DNA from: JAAYZK01 sp964535025
GTDB taxonomy: Bacteria > Planctomycetota > Phycisphaerae > SM23-33 > FEN-1343
Reading direction: 5' to 3'
DNA length: 64,000 nucleotides
NCBI GenBank assembly: GCA_964535025.1
Contig: CAZHRW010000149.1
Span: 38,978-102,977, forward strand
Part shown: piece after piece, positions 54,913-62,668 of the stretch
Numbering within the stretch: the stretch's first letter is position 1
How the letters are laid out: each line of letters starts with the position of its first letter
Notes under the pieces: generated by a model
The model's input: the letters and a program-made list of their open reading frames with translations, nothing else
Told to the model about the DNA's origin: nothing
Database searches by the model: none
Position numbers and translations under genes: made by a program

Positions 54913-54942
54913 TTGACCGATCCGGATAAGCCGCGATAGAAT
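54913..54942 (+). promoter_or_regulatory. Strong sigma70-type promoter in front of a micro-ORF
   Basis: TTGACC (54913-54918), 18-base spacer, TAGAAT (54937-54942). Transcription start near 54949, four bases before the ATG of a 31-codon ORF and about 130 bases before a canonical terminator. Confidence 0.7.
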
Positions 54943-54952
54943 TGCCGACACT

Positions 54953-55048
54953 ATGGCCGGGATCAACGCCATCGCCGTCGTGACCGCAGCGGCCGCCCTC
55001 ATCGAGGGGCTGAGCCTACCGCGCGCCCGCGACGGCGGAGACGGCTGA
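54953..55048 (+). CDS. 31-codon near-leaderless micro-ORF
   Basis: ATG at 54953, stop TGA at 55046. The product begins MAGINAIAVVTAAAALIEG and is hydrophobic in its first 22 residues, polar at the end (RARDGGDG). It lies inside a short transcription unit defined by a promoter (54913-54942) and an intrinsic terminator (55079-55109), directly upstream of a methyltransferase gene. Interpretations: a leader peptide for attenuation of that gene, a small membrane protein, or an sRNA with a chance ORF. No family recognised. Confidence 0.45.
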   Translation: MAGINAIAVVTAAAALIEGLSLPRARDGGDG

Positions 55049-55078
55049 GATCTGACCCACAACGCGTCACGATTCTTC

Positions 55079-55109
55079 AAGCCCGTTTCCCCGTGGAAGC
55101 GGGCTTTTT
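55079..55109 (+). terminator. Canonical intrinsic terminator
   Basis: A 12-bp stem with one G-T wobble (AAGCCCGTTTCC at 55079-55090 with 55095-55106), loop CCGT, and a T5 tract ending at 55109. The clearest Rho-independent terminator in the window; it lies 42 bases before the methyltransferase ATG. Confidence 0.9.
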
Positions 55110-55151
55110 CTATGGGACCTTGGTTTTCCCCGATCGGAAAGGAACATCGCG

Positions 55152-55928
55152 ATGACCCGGATGGACAAGGAACGCTGGTCGTCCATGGCCGACTGCTACG
55201 ACCGCATGGCGACGTACCTCGTGCCCTGCTACCACCAGCTGCAGGATGAGGTGATCGCGCTGCTGGCCGCGGAGGACGCGCCGGACCTGATCGTCGATCT
55301 GGGCGGCGGCAGCGGGATCTTCCTCGAGAAGGTGCTCACCCGCCGTCCGTCCGCGCGGGCCGTCTGGGTGGATGCCTCGGCGGATTTTCATCGCGTGGCA
55401 ACCGAGCGGCTGGGGCGGTTCGGCGATCGCGTCACGTTTGTCCTGTGCTCGTTCGCCGAGCCGTGGGCCGACGCGCTGCCGGGCGAGCCGGACGCGATCT
55501 GCTCGATGTCGGCGATCCACCACCTCGACGGGGCGGGCAAGCGGGCGCTGTACCGCCGCTGCTTCGACGCGCTGCGCCCGGGCGGGTGGTTTTACAACAT
55601 CGACGAGATGTCGACCCTCTTCGACGATGCCTACCGCCGCTCGCTGGCCTACTGGGTCCGCCACGTCGACCGGGCGCGGCAGCGTGTGCCGCCGGAGCTG
55701 GAGCCCTACGCCCACGCCTGGTGCGCCAAGTTCGACCGCTGGAAGCGCCGCAACATCGACAACCTCGGCCAACCCAAGCAGCCCGGCGACGACATCCACG
55801 AGTGCTTCGTCGACCAGATGCACTGGCTCCGCGCCATCGGCTTCGTCGACGTGGACCTGGTCATCAAGGTCCAACTCTGGTCGGCCATCGGCGGGCGCAA
55901 GGGTGGCGGTGACGGCGAAGGGAATTGA
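55152..55928 (+). CDS. SAM-dependent methyltransferase
   Basis: 258 residues, AAAGGAA upstream of the start. Class I fold with motif I DLGGGSGIFLEK (about 49-60), the acidic end of the second strand in VWVDASADF, SMSAIHHLDG (motif II/III region) and the LRPGGWFYNID strand. The N-terminus (RWSSMADCYDRMATYLV) fits the ubiE/small-molecule group. Substrate unknown. Preceded by an intrinsic terminator and a micro-ORF, so expression may require read-through. Confidence 0.9.
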   Translation: MTRMDKERWSSMADCYDRMATYLVPCYHQLQDEVIALLAAEDAPDLIVDLGGGSGIFLEKVLTRRPSARAVWVDASADFHRVATERLGRFGDRVTFVLCSFAEPWADALPGEPDAICSMSAIHHLDGAGKRALYRRCFDALRPGGWFYNIDEMSTLFDDAYRRSLAYWVRHVDRARQRVPPELEPYAHAWCAKFDRWKRRNIDNLGQPKQPGDDIHECFVDQMHWLRAIGFVDVDLVIKVQLWSAIGGRKGGGDGEGN

Positions 55929-55948
55929 GCCGTCGAGGGCTAATGCGA

Positions 55949-55977
55949 TTGAGGCCCATCGTGCCGCAGACTACAAT
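55949..55977 (+). promoter_or_regulatory. Promoter giving a leaderless transcript
   Basis: TTGAGG (55949-55954), 17-base spacer, TACAAT (55972-55977). The ATG at 55984 is 12 bases after the first base of the -10 box, so the mRNA should start at or beside the start codon. Confidence 0.6.
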
Positions 55978-55983
55978 ACCGGT

Positions 55984-56175
55984 ATGGAGCGCAAGCGCAT
56001 CACGACCGTCAAGATGAAGGACCAGCACGACGCCGATCCGATGCCCGGCACACCGTCCGAGCGGATCGCCATGGTTCGGCGGTTGACCATCGAGGCATGC
56101 TTGCTGAGCGGGAAGTATGACCCCGAACAACCGATGCAGAGACACATCGTCGCCCTGCGTAGACGAGGTGATTGA
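55984..56175 (+). CDS. Small conserved-looking protein (63 residues)
   Basis: 63 residues from the leaderless ATG at 55984; basic N-terminus (MERKRITTVKMK), then PGTPSERIAMVRRLTIEACL and QRHIVALRRRG at the C-terminus. This 'TPxERlxMVxxLT...QRHvvxlxR' pattern resembles small Planctomycetes proteins that often accompany nucleotidyltransferase-type partner genes, as recalled from general knowledge. No partner follows here; the next feature is a GH fragment on the other strand. Possible orphan antitoxin-like protein; function unknown. Confidence 0.65.
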   Translation: MERKRITTVKMKDQHDADPMPGTPSERIAMVRRLTIEACLLSGKYDPEQPMQRHIVALRRRGD

Positions 56176-56256
56176 GGTGCGCGCCTGCCGGGGGACGCTG
56201 CGGTAGCGTTCAGCGCTGTCTTGCGTGACTGAAGTCAGACCGTGCCCGCCACCTTT

Positions 56257-56643
56257 TCAGCCCCCTCGGTCAGCCACAAATTCTCGCGGGATCGACACGG
56301 CCGCCAGGCCGGTCCAGCCGCAGAAGTCGGGGGCGGCCCAGCCGCCCTGGGCGCCGCGCTCGGGGTCGTAGTTCTCCCAGAGGGTTTCCGTCTCGGCGTA
56401 GACCCGCCACACCGTCTCGACGTAGCGGGCCGCCAGCTCGCGCGCGACGTCGTGGCGCCCGACGTGGGCGAGGCCCTTGAGGACCATGGTGTTGGTCGGG
56501 GCCCACACGCCGCCCAGCCAGTATTGGCCGCCGTCGGCGTACTCCGGCTCGCTCGCGGCCAGCGAGGGGATCGGGGTCGGGCGGTTGAAGTGCCGCTCAT
56601 CCCGCAGCAGGGCGACGAGGCGGTCAACGCGGTCGTCGGGTGA
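56257..56643 (-). pseudogene. C-terminal remnant of a (alpha/alpha)6-barrel glycoside hydrolase (GH63/MGH1-like)
   Basis: Continuous frame of about 129 codons on the minus strand from just after a stop at 56646-56644 to TGA at 56259-56257. Reads ASEPEYADGGQYWLGGVWAP, then TNTMVLKGLAHVGRHD, ETLWENYDPERGAQGG and DFCGWTGLAAV, matching the C-terminal third of MGH1-like/trehalase-type glucosidases. No start codon or N-terminal two thirds are present. It lies 41 bases downstream of the alpha-L-rhamnosidase stop on the same strand, so a deletion probably removed its 5' part. Confidence 0.75.
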
Positions 56644-56684
56644 TCATCGATGTACCTGAATCAAGACAGCGTGAGCCAAGGATC

Positions 56685-58919
56685 CTATTCGTTCACGTCG
56701 TCCAATACCACCTCCGAGCCGCCGTTCAGTGTGACCCGTTCGCCCGAGAACGGCAGGACGGCCGTGCCGCGTGTGCCGGCAGGGAGGGCGACGGTCCAGC
56801 GGAACCGGTCGCCGTCCATCCGCCAGGCGCTGACGATGCGGCCGTGCGGGCTGTCGTGGTGGGCGGTGACCCGGTTGAGCCCGCGGATCGGGTGCGGCTC
56901 GAGGCGGACACGGCGAAAGCCCGGCGCGTCCCAATCGGGGCGGATGCCGGCCAGCGTCGCATAGAACCACGTATCGTAGCCGCCCATCATCGGGTGATTC
57001 AGCGAGCGCCGGCCGTGCCGGGCGTCGACCTCCGCTTCACCCCAGTACTCCCACAGCGTGGTGGCGCCGCGGGCGATCAGGTCGCCGAAGCTGGGGTAGG
57101 TGTCCTGGTGCATCAGCTCGAGGGCCAACTCGCCGTGGCCGTGGCGGGTGAGGGCCTCGAACAGGACGGCCACGCCCATGATGCCGACGGTGGCGTGGAG
57201 GTCTCGCCGGCGGATGTCGTCGGCGAGGCTGGCGGCGACGGCGTCTTCATCGCCGGCGGGGACGAGGCCGAACGCCAGGGCCATCGCGTCGGCCGTCTGC
57301 GAGCCGAAGGTGTGGCGCCCGGCGTCGTAGAAGTGGCCGACGAACGCGCGAGCGGCCTGCTCGGCCTGAGCGGCGAAGCGGGCGGCAGCCCGCTCGCGTC
57401 CGAGATGCGCCGCCATGCGGGCCGCGACGGCTGCGCAGCGGTGATACCAGGCGGTCGTGGTGAGCGGCTCGGGCGTGAAGCGAGGCTCGGCGCTGACGCC
57501 GGGGTCGAACCAGTCGCCGTACCCGCCGGCGAGCAGGCCGTCGTCGGCGCGGTCGCCGAAATGGGTCCCGACGATCTCGATGGCGTCCCAGTGACGCTGC
57601 ATGGCCTCGTCGTCGCCGGTGTAGAGGTAGAGGTACCACGGCAGGAGCACCGCGGCGGCCATCCAGTCGGGCCGGGCGGTGCCGCACGAGCGCTTGCCGG
57701 GGGCGACGTTCGTCGGCAGGCCGCCGTTGGCGGCACGGCTGGTGTCGATGTCGTCGAGGTACTTGCGCCAGAAGGCCCGCGATCGGTAGTTGTAGAGGGC
57801 GTAGGGGCAGACGATGTGAGCGTCGCCCAGCCACCCGCACCGCTCGCGGGCCGGGCAGTCGGTGGGCAGGCCGTGAATGTTCGAGCGGAGGGTCCACAGG
57901 GCCATGCGGTGGAGCCGGTTGAGGCGGTCGTCGCTGCAGGTGAACGCTCCGGCGGGCTCCAGGTCGGTGTGGACGACCACGCCGGTGACGTCGTCGGCCG
58001 TCGCCGTGCCCGGCCAGCCGCGGATCTCGGCGTAGCGGAAGCCGTGGTAGGTGAATCGCGGCTCCCAGGTCGTCCGGCCGCCGCCGCGGCAGGTGTAGCG
58101 GTCTTCCTGTTCGACGCGCGTATGCTGCACGCCCGTGCTGGCGGTGTCGATCATCCCGTCGGGCCCGAGCGTCTCGGCGAAGCGCAGGCGGATCGTCGTG
58201 CCGGCCGCCCCGTCGGGACGGATCCGCAGCCAGCCGGCGAGGTTCTGCCCGAGGTCGACGACGTAGCGGTCCGGCCGCGGCCGCGTGATCGCGACGGGGC
58301 GGATCGTCTCGATCCGGCGGATCGGCGGGAGCGTCTGCGGTTGGAGCACGCCGCCGGGGGCGGGGGCGAGCTCGACGGGCCCCCACGCGGCATCGTCGAA
58401 GTGGGGCTCGTCCCAGCCGGGCTGTTCGAGGCGGGCGTCGTAGGACTCGCCGGCGTAGACGTTGTTGGACGTGATCGGCCCGGCGGCGCAGCGCCAGGTT
58501 TCATCCGTCCGGACGCGCATGCGGCTGCCGTCGGTCAGCGTGAGGTCCAACTCGGCCAGCAGACGCGGCGGCCCGTAGCTCAGGCCGCCCCAGACGATGG
58601 TCTGGTTGAACCACCCGTTGCCGAGCATGACACCGACGGCGTTGGCTCCGCGCTGCAGCAGGGCGGCGACGTCGTGGGTCACGAACAGGCACCGGCGGTC
58701 GTAGTCGGTCTGGGCGGGGTCGAGGACGTGGTCGCCGACGCGGCGTCCGTTGATCGACGCCTCGTAGTAGCCCAGGCCGCAGATCCGCAGCGTCGCAGCG
58801 TCGACGTCGGCCGCCAGCGAGAAGGCCCGGCGAAACAGCGGGGCCGCTCGGCATGGCCGGTCCTCGGGCATCGCGATCCAGAGCGCCTCGGTGGTCCATG
58901 CATCCGCGTTCATCCGCAC
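56685..58919 (-). CDS. Alpha-L-rhamnosidase (GH78)
   Basis: 744 residues, GGGAG upstream of the start. N-terminal beta-sandwich domains (to about 330; LRICGLGYYEASINGRRVGD, ETWRCAAGPITSNNVYAGE and YDARLE) precede the (alpha/alpha)6 catalytic domain with DCPARERCGWLGDA, holding the acidic residues of the active site, and LWEYWGEAE. A C-terminal sandwich ends near 744. No signal peptide, so probably intracellular. Releases terminal rhamnose from oligosaccharides or glycosides. Adjacent to the GH remnant. Confidence 0.93.
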   Translation of the reverse strand: MRMNADAWTTEALWIAMPEDRPCRAAPLFRRAFSLAADVDAATLRICGLGYYEASINGRRVGDHVLDPAQTDYDRRCLFVTHDVAALLQRGANAVGVMLGNGWFNQTIVWGGLSYGPPRLLAELDLTLTDGSRMRVRTDETWRCAAGPITSNNVYAGESYDARLEQPGWDEPHFDDAAWGPVELAPAPGGVLQPQTLPPIRRIETIRPVAITRPRPDRYVVDLGQNLAGWLRIRPDGAAGTTIRLRFAETLGPDGMIDTASTGVQHTRVEQEDRYTCRGGGRTTWEPRFTYHGFRYAEIRGWPGTATADDVTGVVVHTDLEPAGAFTCSDDRLNRLHRMALWTLRSNIHGLPTDCPARERCGWLGDAHIVCPYALYNYRSRAFWRKYLDDIDTSRAANGGLPTNVAPGKRSCGTARPDWMAAAVLLPWYLYLYTGDDEAMQRHWDAIEIVGTHFGDRADDGLLAGGYGDWFDPGVSAEPRFTPEPLTTTAWYHRCAAVAARMAAHLGRERAAARFAAQAEQAARAFVGHFYDAGRHTFGSQTADAMALAFGLVPAGDEDAVAASLADDIRRRDLHATVGIMGVAVLFEALTRHGHGELALELMHQDTYPSFGDLIARGATTLWEYWGEAEVDARHGRRSLNHPMMGGYDTWFYATLAGIRPDWDAPGFRRVRLEPHPIRGLNRVTAHHDSPHGRIVSAWRMDGDRFRWTVALPAGTRGTAVLPFSGERVTLNGGSEVVLDDVNE

Positions 58920-58948
58920 TCCCGTTGAGGTTATTCGGCCGGGGCCAA

Positions 58949-58977
58949 GATATGGGCAGGCGCGGGGCGGATGTCAA
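58949..58977 (-). promoter_or_regulatory. Candidate promoter of the rhamnosidase gene
   Basis: Minus strand: TTGACA (58977-58972) with CATATC 17 bases or TATCTT 19 bases downstream. The leader to the ATG at 58919 is about 25 bases and holds GGGAG. Confidence 0.45.
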
Positions 58978-58993
58978 GGGGATGGGCGGACCC

Positions 58994-59023
58994 TTGGCGG
59001 AGCGATCAGCCGTCCGGTATAGT
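58994..59023 (+). promoter_or_regulatory. Promoter of the beta-helix gene
   Basis: TTGGCG (58994-58999), 18-base spacer, TATAGT (59018-59023); start near 59030, 50-base leader ending in AAGGAG. Divergent from the rhamnosidase promoter. Confidence 0.5.
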
Positions 59024-59079
59024 AGGGGTCGGCCGCCGGCGGTACGGCGGCGCCCGCGACGATGCGTAAGGAGACAGCC

Positions 59080-60903
59080 ATGCCCCGCCTGACGGTTGCC
59101 CCGGTAGTGATAATGATCGTGACGGCGATCCTTGCCTTCGGCCGGACGGCCGCGGCGGTGACGTACTACGTCGACTACGACGGTGGCGACGACCGCCACG
59201 CCGGCACCGCGCCGGCCGAGGCGTTCAAGCACGCCCCCGGCGACCGGCAGGCGACCGGGCGGGCCGGGGCGACGACGCCGACGGCCGGCGATACGGTGAT
59301 CTTCAAGGGCTCCGTCCGCTATCGCGGTTCGCTGCGGATCACCGGCGCGGGCGCGCCGGGACGTCCGATCGTCTACGACGGCAACACCGCCGGGACCTTC
59401 GGCGACGGGCGGGCCATCTTCGACGGCGGCGACCGCGTGGGCGGCTGGCGGCGGTGCACCTCGGCCGCCGACTGCGGCGGCAACCCCAACTGGCGGCACA
59501 TCTGGAAAGCCGAGGCGCCCGCCGGCGTGACGGCCCTGTCGGCCAACCTCGTCCAGGACGGCACGCTCGGCGTCCTCGCCCAGCACCCCAACCCGGCCGA
59601 TCGGCTGTTCACCGACGATACCCGCGAGTATCTCCGCGTGCCCGCCGGCGAGCAGCCGCGGCTCGAACGCATCGTCGACGCCCGCCTGGCCGAGCTGGGC
59701 GGGGCGGACCTGGTGGGGGCATACGTCTACGTCTGGGTACGCACCAACCAGATCGAAACGCGGCCTATCCGCGAGTTCGACGCGGACAGCGACGCGATCG
59801 CCATCAAGCCGACCCGGGGCAAGCCCTACGACGAAGTCCGCTACGCCCTGGCCAATGCCCTGGCAGGGCCGGTGTTCGACAGGCCCGGCGAGTACGTCGT
59901 CGTCGAGCCGGCCGAGGCCGGCGGACGCCCGACGGTGTACCTGTGGCCGCTGGAAGGCACCGATCCGTCCAAGGCCGACGTGACCGTCACGACGCGGGAG
60001 CGCGCGATCGAGATGCGCGGCGGCAACCACTACATCACCATTCGCGGCTTCACCATCCGCAACTACCGCTACGTCCTCCACCGCCCGCACGGCCAGGAGC
60101 CCGCCCGGGGCATCGTCATCCGCGACAACGACATCACCCACATCAAGGCCGGCGACTACGCCAACGCCATCGAGCTGTACGACACCGAAGACCTGCTCGT
60201 CGAGGGCAACTTCCTCCACGAATGCCCCAAGATGCGCGGCATCATCGCCCACAACGGCACCGGCGCGGCCATCCGCGACAACCGTCTGGTCCGCATGGGA
60301 CGCACGCCGATCGTCATATACGGCATGCGCGGCGGGGAGCTGGTGGGCAACACCGTGATCCACTGTCGGGGCATGCACTCCAACGGCATGAGCGTCTACC
60401 TCCACTGCCGCGATATCCGCATCGAGGGCAACCGCATCTACGACGCCAACGTCCCACTGACCATCAACGACACCGTCAACGTCGCCATCCGCAACAACAT
60501 CTTCGACGGGGCCGGCTCGCACCAGCCGATCTCCTTCTGGCAGAACGTCGACGGCCGCGTCGTCGTCGAGCACAACATCCTCATCCGCGGCGGGGCCAAC
60601 CAGTCCGGCCTGTGCCTCGGCGGCCTCGGCGACACCACCGGCGAGACCTTCCAGATCGAACTGATCGTCCGCGACAACATCATGGACGGCCCGCCGAAGA
60701 ACATCATGAAAGGCCGCGCCTGGCCCACCGACGTCCACACCGGCAACCTCTACCTCGGCCTGCCGCGCGGCTTCGAGCTCGGCGCCGGCGAACGCGTCGT
60801 CGACGACCTCGACGCCATTGTCCCCGGCGCTGCCGAGCACGACTACCGGCCGGCTGCGGGGATCGAGGCGGGGCCCCAGACGGAGGCGGCGTTTCGCGAG
60901 TAA
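59080..60903 (+). CDS. Secreted right-handed parallel beta-helix protein
   Basis: 607 residues from the ATG at 59080 (AAGGAG upstream). A signal peptide (LAFGRTAAA, cleavage near residue 25) is followed by YYVDYDGGDDRHAGTAPAEA, the 'YYVd...GsD' entry typical of secreted beta-helix proteins. Repeated beta-helix rungs (IRDNDITHIKAGDYANAIEL, VEGNFLHECPKMRGIIAHNG, IEGNRIYDANVPLTINDTVN, VEHNILIRGG) form residues about 300-540. The fold is shared by polysaccharide lyases and epimerases (PL6/PL1-like); no catalytic site is assigned. Divergently transcribed from the rhamnosidase. Confidence 0.85.
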   Translation: MPRLTVAPVVIMIVTAILAFGRTAAAVTYYVDYDGGDDRHAGTAPAEAFKHAPGDRQATGRAGATTPTAGDTVIFKGSVRYRGSLRITGAGAPGRPIVYDGNTAGTFGDGRAIFDGGDRVGGWRRCTSAADCGGNPNWRHIWKAEAPAGVTALSANLVQDGTLGVLAQHPNPADRLFTDDTREYLRVPAGEQPRLERIVDARLAELGGADLVGAYVYVWVRTNQIETRPIREFDADSDAIAIKPTRGKPYDEVRYALANALAGPVFDRPGEYVVVEPAEAGGRPTVYLWPLEGTDPSKADVTVTTRERAIEMRGGNHYITIRGFTIRNYRYVLHRPHGQEPARGIVIRDNDITHIKAGDYANAIELYDTEDLLVEGNFLHECPKMRGIIAHNGTGAAIRDNRLVRMGRTPIVIYGMRGGELVGNTVIHCRGMHSNGMSVYLHCRDIRIEGNRIYDANVPLTINDTVNVAIRNNIFDGAGSHQPISFWQNVDGRVVVEHNILIRGGANQSGLCLGGLGDTTGETFQIELIVRDNIMDGPPKNIMKGRAWPTDVHTGNLYLGLPRGFELGAGERVVDDLDAIVPGAAEHDYRPAAGIEAGPQTEAAFRE

Positions 60904-61298
60904 CGCCGCGGCGCGCGGGTCGCGCGCGGTGGGAAAGTTTTTTTGGCGATGTCGGAGGATGCCGTTTTCGGAGGTACCTTGCAAAGGTCAAGTCCTGGCC
61001 TGGCAAGGAGTTCGAATTTCGGAGTTGCAATACCGAGATACCTCGCCCTTTTTGATAACCCGTCCCTGGTTGGTGGTCGGCGCGAAAACCCAAGTTTGGG
61101 TGTTTAAAACCCAAGTTTGGGTGTTCGCGGGGCGCCGGCCGGGGCGGCAGCGCGGGGTCAGGCGCATAAGTGGCCATTTCGACAACGCTTCCGGCTGGAA
61201 AAGCTCGAAAAGCCTCGTTTTCGCGCGCCGGTGGGGGGGCGACGCCCGGTCAAGGGGGCTCCGGGCGAAAGATTCCGGATTCGACGGCCCGTGGCCGC
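60904..61298. other. Intergenic region without a supported gene
   Basis: 467 bases lie between the beta-helix and dockerin-like genes. Besides the two 21-base repeats at 61085-61125 it holds AT-richer sequence and short dyads but no credible ORF. Confidence 0.5.
61085..61125. repeat. Two 21-bp direct repeats, each containing ACCCAA-GT-TTGGGT
   Basis: AAAACCCAAGTTTGGGTGTT occurs at 61085-61104 and again at 61106-61125, exactly 21 bases apart. Each copy contains a perfect 6-bp inverted repeat. This is the arrangement of two operator sites on the same helix face. About 180 bases upstream of the 61299 promoter. Confidence 0.8.
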
Positions 61299-61327
61299 TT
61301 GCCCTCGAAAGAATACGGGTGTACAAT
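61299..61327 (+). promoter_or_regulatory. Promoter of the dockerin-like gene
   Basis: TTGCCC (61299-61304), 17-base spacer, TACAAT (61322-61327); start near 61334, leader of about 37 bases containing AAAGGAA. Confidence 0.55.
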
Positions 61328-61370
61328 TGCCCCCAACCGGGAACCGGGGAGCCTTGGGAAAGGAACAATC

Positions 61371-62414
61371 ATGTCTCGATGCATGCGCTTGGTCATGGCG
61401 GTGGTTGCTGTTGGGGCCGCGTCGGCGGCGGGGTCGTCTCTGGAGGTCACGGTGTCGACCGACAAGGCGACGTACCTGCGGTGGGAACCGATCACCATCA
61501 ACGTCACGCTGAACAACCCCACCGACGAGACCATCCACCTGTGGTGGTCCAACTCGTGCACGAGCGGCTACGTCATGGACGACCGCTATCACGTGCCGGA
61601 CCCGTTCGCGTACTGCCCGCAGGTCATCGTCGAGGTCGACGTCGACCCCGGCGAGACGATCACCTTCGCCTTCGACCACGACTGGGCCGCCTACGCCCCG
61701 GAAGTGGGGACGCATACTGTCTACGGCCACAGCTTCGGCTGGTTCACCGAGCCGGTCACCTTCGAGGTCGTCGCGGCGCCGCCCGATCCCGGCGACGTGC
61801 TGATCGATTTCGAAACCGTCCCCGGCGGCGCCCCCCTCGGTGAGGCCCCGCTGTCGACGGCCTACGCGGCGTGGGGGGTCAGCTTCACCAGCGTCCGCGA
61901 GGTCCACGTCGCCACGTGGGACGGCGTCAATCACTACGCCACCGTGTCGACCACCACCTATCCGCCCGGGTTTCACATCATCGCCGCCCTCGACACGCCG
62001 GCGTACGCGGCCAGCGCGGACGTGGGGACGGCGACGGGCCGGACCGTCACGATGCTGGCCAAGGATGCCGACGGCGAGGTGATCGCCGCGGCCGAATCCC
62101 CGCCGTCGGTGCACCCGCAACTCCGGGGGCCGCTGACGGTGCGGGCAACGCGGCCGATTCACCGGCTGGAATGGTGGCCGAGCGAACCCAGCGCCACGGT
62201 GAAGCTCGACAACCTCTTGATCGCACGGGAGCACCGGGCGGCCGGCGACGCCGACCTCAACGGCCCCGTCGCCCGGGACGACTTCGCCCGCCTCCGCCAC
62301 AACTTCGGCATGCGCCACGGTGCGACCTGGGCACACGGCGACTTCGACGGCGACGGCGACGTCGACCTCGACGACTTCGCCCTCCTCAAGAGCCATTTCG
62401 GCGATCAGCCGTGA
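61371..62414 (+). CDS. Secreted protein with C-terminal dockerin-like calcium loops
   Basis: 347 residues from the ATG at 61371 (AAAGG seven bases upstream). Signal peptide (VMAVVAVGAASAAG), an immunoglobulin-like intracellular-proteinase-inhibitor/BsuPI-type domain at about 22-135 (SLEVTVSTDKATYLRWEPIT), then a beta-sandwich (about 140-290). A C-terminal dockerin-like pair of loops follows: AGDADLNGPVARDDFARL and DFDGDGDVDLDDFALLKSHF, the 'GDxxxDGxVxxxDF' calcium motif common at the ends of planctomycete exoproteins. Function unknown; probably cell-surface. Confidence 0.8.
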   Translation: MSRCMRLVMAVVAVGAASAAGSSLEVTVSTDKATYLRWEPITINVTLNNPTDETIHLWWSNSCTSGYVMDDRYHVPDPFAYCPQVIVEVDVDPGETITFAFDHDWAAYAPEVGTHTVYGHSFGWFTEPVTFEVVAAPPDPGDVLIDFETVPGGAPLGEAPLSTAYAAWGVSFTSVREVHVATWDGVNHYATVSTTTYPPGFHIIAALDTPAYAASADVGTATGRTVTMLAKDADGEVIAAAESPPSVHPQLRGPLTVRATRPIHRLEWWPSEPSATVKLDNLLIAREHRAAGDADLNGPVARDDFARLRHNFGMRHGATWAHGDFDGDGDVDLDDFALLKSHFGDQP

Positions 62415-62543
62415 CCGGAGACGTGCGCCCACGCGATCGGCGGCCGATCGACGATGATGCCTTGCGTGCGGCGCTGCGGACGGCGTTGCGCTGGGTCCGG
62501 CGCGTGCGCGTGGGCACGGCGCCTGCGCCGGCGCTGCGGCGTT

Positions 62544-62603
62544 GTGCCCACCCTGCGGCGGGCGTCGTGCCCATCCTACGACGGCGTCGTGTCCACGCTA
62601 CGG
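62544..62603. repeat. Three degenerate GTGCCCACCCTACGG words
   Basis: GTGCCCACCCTGCGG, GTGCCCATCCTACG and GTGTCCACGCTACGG at 62544, 62567 and 62589 (22-23 base period). REP-like intergenic words between the dockerin-like gene and the end of lexA; 62415-62668 holds no gene. Confidence 0.5.
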
Positions 62604-62668
62604 GCGGCGCCGGCGATGGGTTAAGCGTCGGCGCCGCGCGGGGAGGGGCCGGCGTGGCTGGGGCGGGG

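Noticed and set aside
60904..61370. Heptad protein encoded by the 21-base repeats (KTQVWVF twice)
   Set aside because: Only two units, no start or ribosome-binding site, and both strands give equally repetitive frames; operator-like DNA sites explain it better.
62415..62668. Small gene between the dockerin-like gene and lexA
   Set aside because: Frames are Arg/Ala/Pro runs created by GTGCCCACCC-type repeat words; no Shine-Dalgarno or promoter.
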